Source of the DNA: Calliopum simillimum | Lineage: Eukaryota > Arthropoda > Insecta > Diptera > Lauxaniidae | Direction of reading: 5' to 3' | Length of the DNA: 64,000 nt | Assembly: GCA_951812925.1 (NCBI GenBank) | Contig: OX638371.1 | Span: 115,467,124-115,531,123, forward strand | Shown here: in pieces, positions 1 to 11,109 of the stretch | Layout of the letters: every line of letters starts with the position of its first letter | How positions within the stretch are numbered: the first letter of the stretch is position 1 | Position numbers and translations under genes: made by a program | The notes under the pieces: model-generated | What the model saw: only the letters and a program-made list of their open reading frames with translations | Databases searched by the model: none | Told to the model about the DNA's origin: nothing

Positions 1-3000
1 TATGACAATAGTGGTCTAATAATCACCGTATATATCCAATGAACTAAGTAGTCTGGGCCTAAGGCCACATTCTTATCCAATTATTTACTGACATGGGTAG
101 AAGGCCGTATAAGCCTTCTAAGTCTCTCTTTGACATTCAGTTTTCAGTTTAGTTTTCTGTCTAGTATTATTCCTATAAATTTTGCGCTATCACGGAGCTC
201 AAACAGATCGTAGATGTACGTAGAACAGAATGCAGTATCAGATAAGTAAGTAACATTGTTATTTTTGGGCCTCGCAAGGATATTCGTATGGGGAAAAGAT
301 ATGATACTTTAATTTCAATATTCTATCAGGTAGCAAAGTTTGTCCTGGACTACTTTCAGTGCCGAATTGAGAAGAAAACCATGATAACCCTTATACGAAA
401 TCTGTTGCAAATCCTATGCTTGATCAAAAAGCTGAGCAGCTGATATAATCATGAACCTCAGTGATATTTTATATTGTTTTGAATTTAGAGCTCTGAAACT
501 CATTTGCTTTGCAATAATTGGATCTTGTCGATTGATAGGGAAATAAAAATTACTTCCTAAAAACTTTAAACTCCTCTGTATATACAGTTGCTTATACAAT
601 TGCATATACATTTCTGCAACACCCTATTTCCGCAGATACAACCTGGGGCACATAACGAAGGCTTAAGTTGCACATTCACTTGGTCATCGATTGAATTTAT
701 TAGCGTCTCTGAGCGGATGTCCATTCCTCTTGATTCCACACTTCCTGCGTGCAGAGCCTCTTTTGCCTCTACATTGAAGGCATCGCTCCCTAATATTTTC
801 CAGACTCCGCCATTCTTAAACTCCGGTCCGTTGCCTGTCGGTTTCGAGCACTGCATCCGTCGTTTACGACTGTAAAACGCAATAAAAAACGATGGGAAAC
901 AAAAACGAAAAATTTACAATGCAACGCCGCACTGAAAAATCATTAGAAACCCATCCTTAAGAATGGGAGGAAAAGACCATGCACCTATGTTGATACATCA
1001 GCAGATGCGATGGACAATGGCAGCGCAAAGGATAACGCAAGATGGAGAGGACATGGGCGCGCGTATTCAACGGAAACGTCAACAACAAAAACAACACACG
1101 AAGAAAGAAATCAAATGTTTGCTTCAGCTGTACGACTACCATGAGCTGTAGAGTTTCAACCCGTTCGATATTAAATGCAATGGGTTGGGCGTCCTTTGGA
1201 TATGCTACAAATACGACGTTGGGTGGCATAGGCATTGGTTGGGCGGGTCAGCGTTGTTACTTTAAATAGCAACGTTACTGGAAAACTATTTCGAATAGAA
1301 AACTTTAAACTCGGGACATGGCAACAGTAGCCACCAATCCTGGTGCATACGAAAAATGCTATAGACATTGATATGCAAAGTATCGTATTGTTTTTTCAAC
1401 GTTTATATATGTATATTTTAAGCACAAATACTCTACGAAAAGAAACAATTTCTCAAGGAGGCTCCTCTGATAGCTATGAGTATATGTACTTTATCCTTTT
1501 CCAAATCATCGTTCGCTCTTGTCAGCAATGTTATTAGGATGTTACTAGAATGCCATTAGCTGCTTTTTGCTTCTTTTTCTCCAAATAAAAATACAAATCC
1601 CTATGGACACGCTAAAGAAACGCGTTTCTATTAACATCCATGATGGTTTAACGTTTTCTACATTATCGTCATCATCAGCGCCAACAACGTTAGCCTTCAG
1701 TGCCCGAAACGTCAAAAGACAAATATGACCATGTTGTTGTTTTTCATACAATACCCTGTCGGTTCGGTGAAAAAGAAAAAAAAAAAAAATAGTCCGGAAC
1801 ACATCATATGACGTAAAAACTGCCTGCGGTCCACACACATCCTGTTTCCATCATCATCATCATCATCATCGTGCCTTCTCCAATTGCTCTTCTTCTGCTC
1901 CGGATGGGTACTTAAGAAGTTGCCGCATATTTTTGCGTTTTGTTGTAGTTTTTACTTTACTTGTTTTACATATATTGGCGGAAAAGGGCTTTCAGACGCC
2001 ATAATGGAATAAGAGTTTTTCATTGACGTTAGAGACGTTGTTTTACCCTTTCTACTCGGATTTTTTTTTTTCAAATTTTACTTTTATGCGGATGTCATTT
2101 CTCATGAGGTTTTTTGTTTTTTTACAAACTTCAGTGTGAAACATTTCAATTTGATGCGCTACTTTGACTGAAGAACAAATTGCAGTTTTTCCACTTTGAA
2201 AGTCGCCTTTTTTTTTTGCTGCACTTTCTTTTGGTTCTGCTCCTTTGGAAGCTTTTAAAAGGAAATAGTTTTAGTATCCTTTGAACGTTTTATGTTGTTT
2301 GTTTCGGTTTTTTTTTGTTGTTTTCAAACCCTTTATTGATTGTAAATTGAAGTGACAGGGCTGCATTTTATTAAAAATGTCCTTAAAATAACATGAAATC
2401 GAATTAAGTTGACCCTGTAGATTTTTTGATCAAAACAAAAATGAACGCTGAGTGGATATGCTACTGAAATGTATGACGTGCAAGGTATCCACGTTATTAT
2501 CTCAGAGTTATTGTACTAGATAGAATGGAAAGAGCGGAAAGTTATTGTAGTAACTAAAGTTTCCATTTACTTATAAAAAAAAATGTTCTCAACTCTTAGT
2601 TGGACCTTTAGAGCCCCTAAGTATTACGGAAATAATGCCCGAAAACATTAGTGCAAAAATTAAGAAGTAAACAGACCAAGACCAAAACCTACGAAGAGAA
2701 ATAATCAAACGGGAAGTTGAATATAGCCTGCGGTTCAAAGCAACGATAAGAAACGATTATGAGGTTAAGTTAATTCGATATACTTATGTATTAATTTTAC
2801 TCGTAGATTCCCACCATCACACTCTGGGTCAAAATTCCTCAAAGCTGGTCAAAAGTCCAAGTAATTATGTTTTCGAGACAAATTTTTTTCTCGGGGGTTT
2901 TTTAAGCCGCTGATTACGAATCTGATTGTAGATTTTACAAAAAATAAAATGGCGTATAAAAAAATGGCGAATGATTTGCATAAATATCTAACAAAATCCG

Positions 3001-3460
3001 AGAAAAAAAGTTACTCGGTGGTTTTAAGGCTCACTGATTATGAATCTGATATTTGCTTTTAAAAAACAAAATGGCGGACTCCACAACTTATTTCAAATTG
3101 CTAACTGATTTTGTGAAATAGTTTGTTTTTAAGTTAATCACAATTATCAAAAAAGTATAACTTATTGCGAATATTGAGTTAAAGGGTTCGATAGTACTCA
3201 AATCTTCAAATCGGTTTAATTCTACAGTAACTACACAATTTTTACAGTGAACACTTTACTTTCACTTTAAACTCACGGAATGTGGCGTTTGAAAAGCGTA
3301 CTTTTGGAGAGGTCCCAAAAGCGTTGTAGGAATACCTAGATCCTTATTATCGATTTTTCGTGGTCCGCTCATATCATTAAGACAATGTAATTAAAAAAAA
3401 CTTTTCCGACTTTTGGCCAGGTTTCAGGGATTTTGAGCCAGTGTTAATAATCTGTATAGG
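1..3460. other. AT-rich non-coding stretch, no gene recognised
   Basis: No frame reads as a conserved protein and homopolymer T and A runs are common. Around 1845-1870 there is a short CAT trinucleotide repeat. Two loosely similar blocks near 2880-2960 and 3000-3075 share a pattern ending in a run like aaaatggcg, and similar text recurs around 50650-50900, so this is probably an old dispersed repeat. The first 250 bases (a TATA-like cctataaattt at about 172 after a cagttttcagt stretch) could be the end of an old LTR, but no partner copy is present to prove it. Confidence 0.5.
566..875. other. coding-like island open on both strands, unidentified
   Basis: This roughly 300-base patch has clearly higher GC than its surroundings and is open on both strands (96 codons minus, 95 codons plus). 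The minus reading has a cysteine cluster (CAPGCIC) near its C-terminal end. I do not recognise either translation. It may be a fragment of a mobile element or a decayed exon. No splice sites or neighbouring exons support a host gene. Confidence 0.25.
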
Positions 3461-3728
3461 TTCGATCACAGTGTTTGAAGTTTATATATGAATTTAAAAG
3501 AGTCTAAGTACCAGCACGAGGCGAAAATAGTGTCATAATATAAATTGAGTGACATTTTGTTAGAAATGATGATGATACTTGATGATATGGAATTGGTAGC
3601 ATTATGTTGAAAAAATGATTTTCGGTAAAAATTTATAAAAATTAAAGGACTTACATAGATATTAGACTTATCGCAAAAACTACAAATGCGAAAAACCTTG
3701 CTCCAAGGAGCTAAAAAGTTTTCTATTG

Positions 3729-3826
3729 GTGTAAGTATCAAGCATAAAAATTTTGGTCTTAATCGGAAAATATTTGACCGTGCCCGCAGGCCGTTGAAGG
3801 TCGAAAAACGCTATTTATATGAAAAT
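3729..3826 (+). repeat. degenerate direct repeat, copy 1
   Basis: It shares with 4241-4339 an ordered set of blocks: a gtgtaa...caagca start, ttggtc..gatcgga, atatttgaccgtg, aggccgttgaaggt and cgctatttatatgaaaat. It is probably part of an old dispersed element whose limits are not visible. Confidence 0.6.
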
Positions 3827-4240
3827 CTGTGGCTTTAGTCGAAAGAATTAATCCTATCTTTGAAACTATTTGCCATAAGCGAATGAGATTTGATACGTAT
3901 ATGAACAATACTTGAGTAAATTGCGTCCAATAAAAAAATGGGCGATACCACGCCTTCTCCACCCAAAATTCGTCGTATCTCTGGAAATATTGGACTCAGA
4001 GAAATGAGATTCGGTACATACTGTATGTAATTGGCATTTGGAAAAAAATTTTCAATAAAAAATGGATGGATAATAAACAAATTTGTCATATCACTGAAAA
4101 TATTTTACACATGTGACTAAGATTTGATTTCAGGTAATGTGAAGCGAACTGGATATACCACAGTAATAATGTTAAACCAATTTAAGGTACTTATTTGGTA
4201 TGGGAGCAGTTTTTATTTTTTTTTTATTTTTGTCTCTTTG

Positions 4241-4339
4241 GTGTAAACACCAAGCAAAACAAATTTGGTCCCGATCGGAACATATTTGACCGTGTCGCCA
4301 GGCCGTTGAAGGTGGGTAAAACGCTATTTATATGAAAAT
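4241..4339 (+). repeat. degenerate direct repeat, copy 2
   Basis: This is the second copy of the repeat at 3729-3826, in the same orientation and about 510 bases downstream. The two copies have diverged by substitutions and small indels. Confidence 0.6.
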
Positions 4340-5011
4340 AAGGAAATTTGTCGTATCTCTCAATGGGTGGCCCCACCCATTTTTTATATAAAATTTATAC
4401 AGGGTCTGTATAAGATTTCTTCTTGAAATTTTAAGGCATTTCATTTCAAGATATCTTGTATCCGCTTTTTATTTTACAAATATTTTATTTCAATGTCGCG
4501 TGCAAATGCGTTGACAGTACTTGGTTGTGAAAAAAAAAAACAAATACTGCACAGACCTGCTTTGTTTGATTTGCTTCAGTTCAGTTCAGTAAATACTTTA
4601 GTAATACTTAAAAGTAGTTTTGCGCTCTCTCTTGTGCCTCTTTTATGTTTACGCTCTTTCTCGCGAGAATGTATGAAAGCTACTACAATCATTTGTCACC
4701 AAATCGTTGCAACTTGCCAGTCTTAACTGATTATAAATTTTCCAGTAGTTTTTCTACTTCCACACTGAGAAAAGAGTATGTTTCCATCAAAGAAATATAT
4801 TTGATTGAACATTCTAGAAAATATTTGTTAATAATTAACAAATTTCGGTAAATATTAATATGCATTTAATTGGACCTTGAAATATTGTTGATTGGGCCAA
4901 AACTGTTATCTGTTTGATGGAATGTCAAATATTTGCTTTAACTCAAAAAAAAAAAACCTTGTCTGGGATTTGAATGCACTTAAAAAACAAAATAAATAAA
5001 AAAAAAACTTT

Positions 5012-5078
5012 CTTGTCTGGGATTTGAACCTACTGCCCCAGGTTCTCACTCAAACATGTTATATACTGAGCTAACTCT
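5012..5078 (-). repeat. tRNA-like module (A box and B box) 1
   Basis: Read on the minus strand it has an A-box-like ttagctcagta and, at tRNA spacing (about 43 bases later), a B-box-like ggttcaaatcc, followed by cagacaag. I could not fold it into a full cloverleaf, so it is tRNA-derived rather than a working tRNA gene. It pairs, inverted, with 5269-5336. Confidence 0.6.
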
Positions 5079-5268
5079 ATCTTCATTAATTCTAAACAAA
5101 AACTCATACAAAAAATTCAACAAGTATTGAAAAACTTCAAAAACATACTGACATTATTTTCAAAGCATTATTTTCAAAAGTTATAAAAAACAATCAATGC
5201 TTGTTAAATTTTTTGTTTGACTTTTTGTTTAAAATTAATTCAAAATAACAATCAATACAAATGTAGAA

Positions 5269-5336
5269 AGAGTTAGCTCAATGTATAAGATGTATGACCG
5301 ATATCCTGGGGGTGAATGTTCGAATCCCAGACAAGA
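5269..5336 (+). repeat. tRNA-like module 2
   Basis: It has an A-box-like ttagctcaatg and a B-box-like tgttcgaatcc with the same 44-base spacing as module 1, and the same cctggggg block between them. It lies in inverted orientation to module 1 across about 190 bases, so the transcript could fold into a hairpin with module 1. Confidence 0.6.
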
Positions 5337-5607
5337 ACGTGTTTTTTTCTATTAGATAATTATTTTATTTTTTACTTCACTTTGGTTGACTTTGTGATTC
5401 GTTATAACTTTTTCGCATTTCAATTTGTGTATGTAGAACATCTTAAGTTATAATATACTTAGTTCTGATTGTTAAGCTGTAAGATTCAGTAATTTACTTT
5501 CGGTCATTGCGTCCAGAGGTTTAAAGAATTTAATACGCGCGGCATAGCTCCAATTCGCTATATGTACATGGAATCCCTCTTACGATTGCAATGAATCCAA
5601 GTTACAA

Positions 5608-5688
5608 ATGTAGCCGGTAAATATATGGTAGCATCTAATAAAGAACAAAATACCCTGGGGGAATGAGTTCAATCCCCACCCAGACAAG
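5608..5688 (+). repeat. tRNA-like module 3
   Basis: It has the layout tagccggtaa...ccctgggggaatgagttcaatcccc...cagacaag (blocks listed separately), with a B-box-like gagttcaatcc. The A-B spacing is longer (about 56 bases) than in modules 1 and 2. An inverted homolog is at 8320-8397. Confidence 0.45.
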
Positions 5689-6499
5689 ATTTTTTTTGTG
5701 TTATTTTTTGTTGTTTTTTTTTTTGTTTTTTTTTTTTTTGCAACTTGGCGATTGCATTCAAATTTCAGAGAAGAGTTTTATTTTTAATTTACATATAACA
5801 AATATTATATTTTATGATGTCGCAGTGATCCTAGCAAATATTGTCATATCAGTTCCTAATTAATAAAAAGATTAATAATAATAAAGGTCTAAATTCAAAA
5901 TAATAAATGTCTTTATATTCAAACATACATTTGGTAATTATTAACAAATAAACGATTGAACCAATAAAATTGCTCAAATATGCCACTCATTAAATAATAT
6001 CAAATATTCGATTCGCCTATATCAAATATGTTATTTGTTAATTATTACCAAATTTTGATGTATATAATCATACTGTTTTCTTAGTGCACGTTTGACACGT
6101 ATTCTACGCGCACGTTTGATACTGACCTGGAGTATTTGTTTATATAAAATACAGTACACTGAAGTATTCGTTAGAATCAGGTTTTTGATTTTAACACTGA
6201 TTGAACAAGACAGTGTACTTCAGTGTCAAAATTAAGTCAGTGTACAGTGTAGATTTTAATCTTGTATTTTTTGGATCAAATACTTTAGTTCAGTGAAAAC
6301 TGTGCTAGTTAAGAAACGTGCACTACATTGAGAGACGTCTTGTGCTATGCCTAGAAGTATTCAGCTCATCTTCTATAAAATTTCTAAAATTAGTGGACGA
6401 ATAAGAGAGGTAGCTATACGGTTTTTGCATCTATTCAAAAATCAATTAAATGAAATTTTAAATTTTTTACATTTTAATGCAAAACATCCCTATGTATTC

Positions 6500-7900
6500 G
6501 TAAAATGGGCAGTGACAAAAAGATTTCATCATTGCTGTTATTGTTGTTGTAATTTAAATAGCAACAACAAAATTAAACTATTGGTGGTGGCAGCAACAAA
6601 CGCAACAATAACAATATAAATTTATAAACAAAAACAACAACAATAAATACGAGTTAAATGTTGTCAATTGTTATTGTTGTAGAGGACTTTGATGATTTTG
6701 TTGTTGCGTTTTGTTGAAATCAAATACCACGTGGTTTTTACGGTCATAAAACAAAAACGACAACAACAAAGAACAACAAATTCGCATGCATTTTCCCCAC
6801 AAACAACAACAACAACTCTTCATGTCATGAAAAATAAAAACAAAATCAACAAACAACAGCACTATCGTTGAAACTCCGCCTCCAAATGTGACGTCACACG
6901 ATGTGCGAAGGGCTTGGGGGGAAGTTTTTCGTTTCTCTTTTCTTTTTCTTTTCGGGTTTCTCTTTCTACGTTTTCTCCATAGTGAGAATATTTTATTTTA
7001 ACAAATTCATTGTTGTTGTTGCTGTTGAAAAAAAAAAAAAAAAACGAATAACACACGAACGAAAGGGCATGAGAGCTCTGCAATGCATATGCAATGAAAA
7101 GAAGAGAGAGTGAGAGAGAGAGACAGAAAAAAAGAGAAAAAAACAAAAATATTCACTCTTGCCAGTCGGAGTGCGAGCATGGGGACACACACATTGGCTC
7201 CAAACGACGACAACGAGTGGAGACGAAACTTAACGATGTGCAAAGAAGAATAAAAACGAATGAAAAAAAAAACAAAACAAACAAAAAAAAAAAAAAAGAA
7301 AACGTTATTTCTACTCACACACCAATAAGCAGTGGGCGTGGCTTCTAAGAGGTTTTTTGTTATTGTACTTGCATGCAATTTCGTTGTTGTTGTTCTTTTT
7401 TTTCATAACAACGTCTTTGTTGCTAATGCAGGGGCAGCAAGTGCCACAACAACAACAATAACTATAACTACTACTAAAATAAAATAGAAATTTGCACACA
7501 CACGCACACACATCTCTCGTGTGTGCAATTTGCACACACACAGCCTTTAAGAACAAGTAGGAGAAGCATCGAGAAGAAACAGAAGCAAAGTCCGGTTGTC
7601 GGGTTCGTTCTCTTTCTTTCGAATGCAGCAATTTTTTCCTAAAGGCGACTCAAGCTGTTGTTGTAGTTCCTTTGATGTTGTAGTTTTTTTCGTTGTGTTG
7701 AAGCAAAAGTCGCTGATGATAGGAGGTGGTGGTGGGAACTGTCGGGTTAGGGACGCCAAGTTTTTTTTTATTATTAGCGGCGAATTTGCATATTAATGAA
7801 TTTTTGCTAAAATTTGTTTTTAGGAGGGGGGAAGGGGCGGTGAAATCAGGGGAACAAACAAAAGACAAATGCAAATAATACAGCGAGTTTTCTCATTGAT
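6500..7900. other. CAA/TTG and CA/GA microsatellite island, no gene
   Basis: The stretch is dense in interrupted (CAA)n/(TTG)n tracts on both strands, with GA-rich (about 7104-7125) and CA-rich (7496-7545) runs. Its many open frames are low-complexity (poly-Phe, Gln or Lys) readings and not genes. It looks like unique fly intergenic or intronic DNA between the two copies of TIR element A. Confidence 0.55.
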
Positions 7901-8319
7901 CATTAATCTTTAGGGATTTGATTTTAGGAGACCTTCATTATATCACCATATTGTGTACACCAGAAAAACAGTATGATTCGATACGTCATGATTCGGTAAT
8001 AATTAACAAATAATATATTTGATATGGGCGAATAGAATATTTGATATTATTATTATAAGCGGCATATTTGAGCAATTTTATTGGTTCAGTTCGTATATTT
8101 GTTAATAATTACCAAATATATGATTGCATCTGAAGATCTTTATTAATTTTTATTTAGACCTTTATTATTATTATTAATATTTTATTAATTAGGAACTAAA
8201 ATGGCAATATTTCCTAGGATCACCGCGACATCATAAAATAAATATAATATTTGTTATAAATTAAAAAAAACTTTTCTCTAAAATTTGAATGCACTAGCCA
8301 AGTTGCGAAAAAAAAATGT

Positions 8320-8397
8320 TGTCTGTATGGGGATTGAACTCATTCCTCCAGGGCATTTTGTTCTTTGTTAGATGATTCCATATATTTACTAGCTACA
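8320..8397 (-). repeat. tRNA-like module 4
   Basis: This is the inverted homolog of module 3: on the minus strand tagctagtaaatata..., then ccctggaggaatgag and a ttcaatcccc B-box-like block. Confidence 0.45.
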
Positions 8398-8573
8398 TTT
8401 GTAACCTTAGTTCATTGCAATTATAAGAGGGAATCCATGTACAGCGAATTGGAACTATGCCGCGCGTATAAAATTTTTGAAACCTCTGGACGCACTGATC
8501 GAACGTAAATTACTAAATCTTGCCGCATAACAGTCAGAGCTATATTTTAAGTAAAGATGTTCTACATATACAC

Positions 8574-9478
8574 GTAGAGTAGAACGGGGTAATGTCATGC
8601 AGGGGGTAATGTCGTGCACTGGCTATTTTAGCCCAAAGAATTGAATGATTTACCAACTGTTCGTAAGGTAGGGACCTGCTGACCTACTGAGCTTATGCAT
8701 ATAATACTAGCAATTTGCACCAGTTCGTCTCTACAGAGTAACCTTTTTTTCAAAACGCACGCTTTCGGGACAATAAAAGTGTTTTTTCATCGGGTCAGAA
8801 AAATAATTTTCCTTGCGGGAAAATATACCAGGTAAGTGTTTTCTGAAACGAAATATCCTGCCAAAGAAAAGAAGTATTTGGTTTTCGAAAAAAATTTTGG
8901 GCTTCACCGAGTTATCGAAGTTGACCTTTAAAACGACCATTGGGGTAATGTCGTGCATATTCACTTACACAAACACAATTTCTCGCTACACAAATGTTGT
9001 TACACATGGATGTAACCAATGAAATTATCTTTCGATCGGATGTTTACTCGTTGCATTCGCTTGAGATGTACGGCTTTACGAGCATGTCAAAGTTGAGTGC
9101 ACGACATTGCCCCGTTCTACTCTACACAACATATTATGTACTTCACACTTGTATAATATTGAATAAATACATGATAATGCTAAATCTCCTCTAATAGAAC
9201 CACTACCTATCATTTCTCACACATTTTGGTACCTTTACTATGCTCGGAAAACAATGCACGACATTACCCCACAAATTTTGAGGGTGGTAATGTCGTGCAC
9301 ATTTTTTTTTTCTTCACTTACACAAACACTATTTCTCGCTACACAAATGTTGTTACACATGGATGTAACCAACGAAATTATCTTTCGATCGGATGCTTAC
9401 TCGTCGCATTCGCTTGAGATGTACGGCTTTACGAGCATGTCAAAGTTGAGTGCACGACATTGCCCCGTTCTACTCTAC
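8574..9478. mobile_element. 905-bp TIR element inserted in element A copy 2
   Basis: Both ends carry the inverted repeat gtagagtagaacgggg followed by yaatgtcrtgca. Sequence on either side (…catatacac / aaattaaaat…) joins to match the uninterrupted copy near 5426/5427, so the insertion site is precise. I see no clear target duplication. Inside, about 180 bases are tandemly duplicated (8945-9126 and 9288-9478), and the terminal motif recurs at least seven times in both directions. No coding capacity was found, so this is a MITE-like element of unknown superfamily. Confidence 0.7.
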
Positions 9479-9563
9479 AAATTAAAATACGAAAGAGTTC
9501 TAACGAATCACAAAGTCAATCAAAGTTAATCTTATAAAATAATTAATTTAAAAAAAAAACTTT

Positions 9564-9630
9564 CTTGTCTGGGATTCGAATATACTCCCCCAGGTTATCA
9601 GTCAAACGTTTCCTATATACAGCTACCTCT
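9564..9630 (-). repeat. tRNA-like module 5
   Basis: Minus-strand A-box-like gtagctgtata and B-box-like attcgaatcc have the same 44-base spacing as modules 1 and 2, including the cctggggg block and the cagacaag end. Confidence 0.55.
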
Positions 9631-9640
9631 ATTTTAATAT

Positions 9641-9793
9641 TAAATAAAATACTTAAAATAGAATTGTGACGGGAAAGAACAATATCAGACACTGACTTTT
9701 TAAAAATAGTTTTATTCAAATGTTGGTTGCGACTACGCTGTTGGTGTTCCATTAAGAAGGTCTAATTTTAGCGAATTAGGTGAGTAATGTTGG
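9641..9793 (-). pseudogene. mariner-like transposase, C-terminal end (split by gypsy)
   Basis: This is the continuation of the transposase remnant at 14639-14880, separated from it by the gypsy insertion. If the gypsy element and one copy of the GTTGG duplication are removed, the minus-strand reading runs from …MIQYLEA to NITHLIR and on, with lesions, to a C-terminal NQHLNKTIFK stretch that resembles the GGHLNDIIFKT-type ending of a widespread mariner-related transposase family. It is decayed and non-functional. Confidence 0.55.
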
Positions 9794-9991
9794 TGTAGCA
9801 TCTTCAATTTACTTTGTTATATACATACTTTGTTGTTATTTAGACTCAAATTATGTGTTCAAAATAATTTATGTTTATTTGAGTTTTCAAAATATTTTTA
9901 TATTCATTCGATTTTGAATTTTATATGTGAAAACTTCATGTTTAATTATAAATAAAAATATGAATTAATTTTATAAAAAATAGTAACTACA
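9794..9991 (+). repeat. 5' LTR of the gypsy element
   Basis: 198 bp, beginning tgtagcatct and ending taactaca, so it has TG...CA termini. It appears identical to the 3' copy base for base and is AT-rich. Confidence 0.95.
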
Positions 9992-9993
9992 AT

Positions 9994-10006
9994 TGGCGAT
10001 CCTGCA
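9994..10006 (+). promoter_or_regulatory. primer-binding site of the gypsy element
   Basis: tggcgatcctgca starts two bases after the 5' LTR. A TGG start fits pairing with a tRNA 3' CCA end. I do not assign the tRNA. The CsRn1 founder was described as using tRNA-Trp, which this sequence does not obviously match. Confidence 0.7.
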
Positions 10007-10443
10007 AATCTTTTCTGAGGCTTGAACAATCCACTTGTACAATAAATTACAAGAATATATACATACTTATGCAAGCCTACCGGAAAATTTTAAGAACAGA
10101 CAAAAGTATACACTAATTGTATGAATTTTTATGCGTTTCAATTTATCAAGACTGCCAAGTTATTATAGCAAAAGCATCTGTAATAAAATTGCTATAAATA
10201 CTAGAGAAGCAACATCTGCAACAACAAATCTTCAACAAAAATAAAATAACAATAAAAAATTAAACAGTTTACCAATAAATTTACCAAGATATACGAGTTA
10301 TCATATTTGCAACAACAAAGGATAAACAACAACAACTTTGCATCAAATAAGCAAGCTAAATTATTTTATTTAAGTTACCTATATTATTAATTATTAACTT
10401 TTATTTTATTTAAATATTATTTAATTTATTTTAATTTAACAAT

Positions 10444-11109
10444 ATGCCTACCACTCGCTCTCGTTCTCCCCGTCGCGGTACTACAAGTAACATTTCAAGT
10501 GATAACACTCCTTCAACTAACCCTAACGTCACAATTTCAACCAACTCTAACATATTAAATGAAACACACACCGTTAAAAATATAATAAAATTACCACAAT
10601 TCTGGACAGAAGCTCCAGAAGCTTGGTTTATACAAGTCGAAATGCAATTTTTACTTAACAGTATCACAAATGATACCATTAAATACCAAAACGTTATAAT
10701 TGCACTTCAACAAGAAACGATATCTAAAATATTAGATGTCATACAATTTCCACCATCATCTAATCTATATGATAACATTAAAAAAATCTTATTTGAACGA
10801 TTTTCTCTTAACGAAGATACGCGCTTTGAAAACCTTTTAAGTGATATTGAAATAGGTGATCGTAAACCTTCCGAATTGTATCGCGATATAAAAGTTCTCG
10901 CCGGACCAATAACATTTGTGAATAACGAATTTTTACAAAAATTGTGGTTAAGAAAGTTACCATCAACACTTCAAATGCAATTAACTGCAACTACAAACTT
11001 CCAAAATTTTGACGATAAATTATCAATGGCAGACAAAATTTTCCAACTGTCTAAAAACACAAAATTCATACAATTTCTTCCTCCAAAAACGATAACTCAG
11101 ATGCAATAG
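10444..11109 (+). CDS. Gag, capsid part (221 codons)
   Basis: This frame starts in the leader of the gypsy element, about 450 bases after the 5' LTR, with an Arg/Ser/Pro-rich N-terminus (MPTTRSRSPRRG). A capsid-like region follows, with FWTEAPEAWFIQVEMQF at about residues 52-68. This matches the F-W-x-x-x-P-x-x-W-F-x-Q-x-E signature of CsRn1/Kabuki-type Gag proteins. Gag packages element RNA in virus-like particles. The frame ends at a TAG (11107-11109), but the nucleocapsid part continues at once in the -1 frame, so the stop is probably due to a one-base change around 11080-11095 (next to an A5 run). No canonical -1 slippery heptamer is visible there. Confidence 0.85.
   Translation: MPTTRSRSPRRGTTSNISSDNTPSTNPNVTISTNSNILNETHTVKNIIKLPQFWTEAPEAWFIQVEMQFLLNSITNDTIKYQNVIIALQQETISKILDVIQFPPSSNLYDNIKKILFERFSLNEDTRFENLLSDIEIGDRKPSELYRDIKVLAGPITFVNNEFLQKLWLRKLPSTLQMQLTATTNFQNFDDKLSMADKIFQLSKNTKFIQFLPPKTITQMQ

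Larger units (their letters stand above)
4763..6086. mobile_element. TIR element A, copy 1, with tRNA-like modules
   Basis: The ends are imperfect inverted repeats (left cactgagaaaagagtatg, right end on the other strand cactaagaaaacagtatg). Subterminal blocks of the type taataattaacaaat also occur inverted at both ends. Long parts of its right half are found again, inverted, at 7958-8540, which shows it is a repeated element. It holds three tRNA-like modules (5012-5078 minus, 5269-5336 plus, 5608-5688 plus); the first two form an inverted pair. No transposase is visible, so it is a non-autonomous element of unknown superfamily. Confidence 0.65.
7958..9640. mobile_element. TIR element A, copy 2 (inverted, interrupted)
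   Basis: From about 7958 (caccagaaaaacagtatg) to about 8540 it is the reverse complement of 5480-6086. After an inserted element at 8574-9478 the homology resumes, with 9479-9540 matching the complement of about 5370-5426. A tRNA-like module at 9564-9630 follows. The far TIR was not found, so the end at 9640 is approximate. Confidence 0.6.

Noticed and set aside
5012..5336. functional tRNA genes
   Set aside because: A and B boxes are present at tRNA spacing, but anticodon and acceptor stems do not form, so these are tRNA-like repeat modules and not tRNA genes.
7007..7378. 123-codon minus-strand frame
   Set aside because: It is mostly poly-Phe/Ser/Gln translated from CAA, GA and A-rich microsatellites. 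There is no domain-like segment and overlapping frames look the same.
8945..9478. CRISPR-like array of the gtaatgtcgtgca motif
   Set aside because: The motif occurs in both orientations at uneven spacing inside a TIR element of an animal genome. This is not a CRISPR.
11082..11109. programmed -1 frameshift site in gag
   Set aside because: The A5 run does not make a standard X-XXY-YYZ slippery heptamer, so a simple indel is preferred until other copies are compared.
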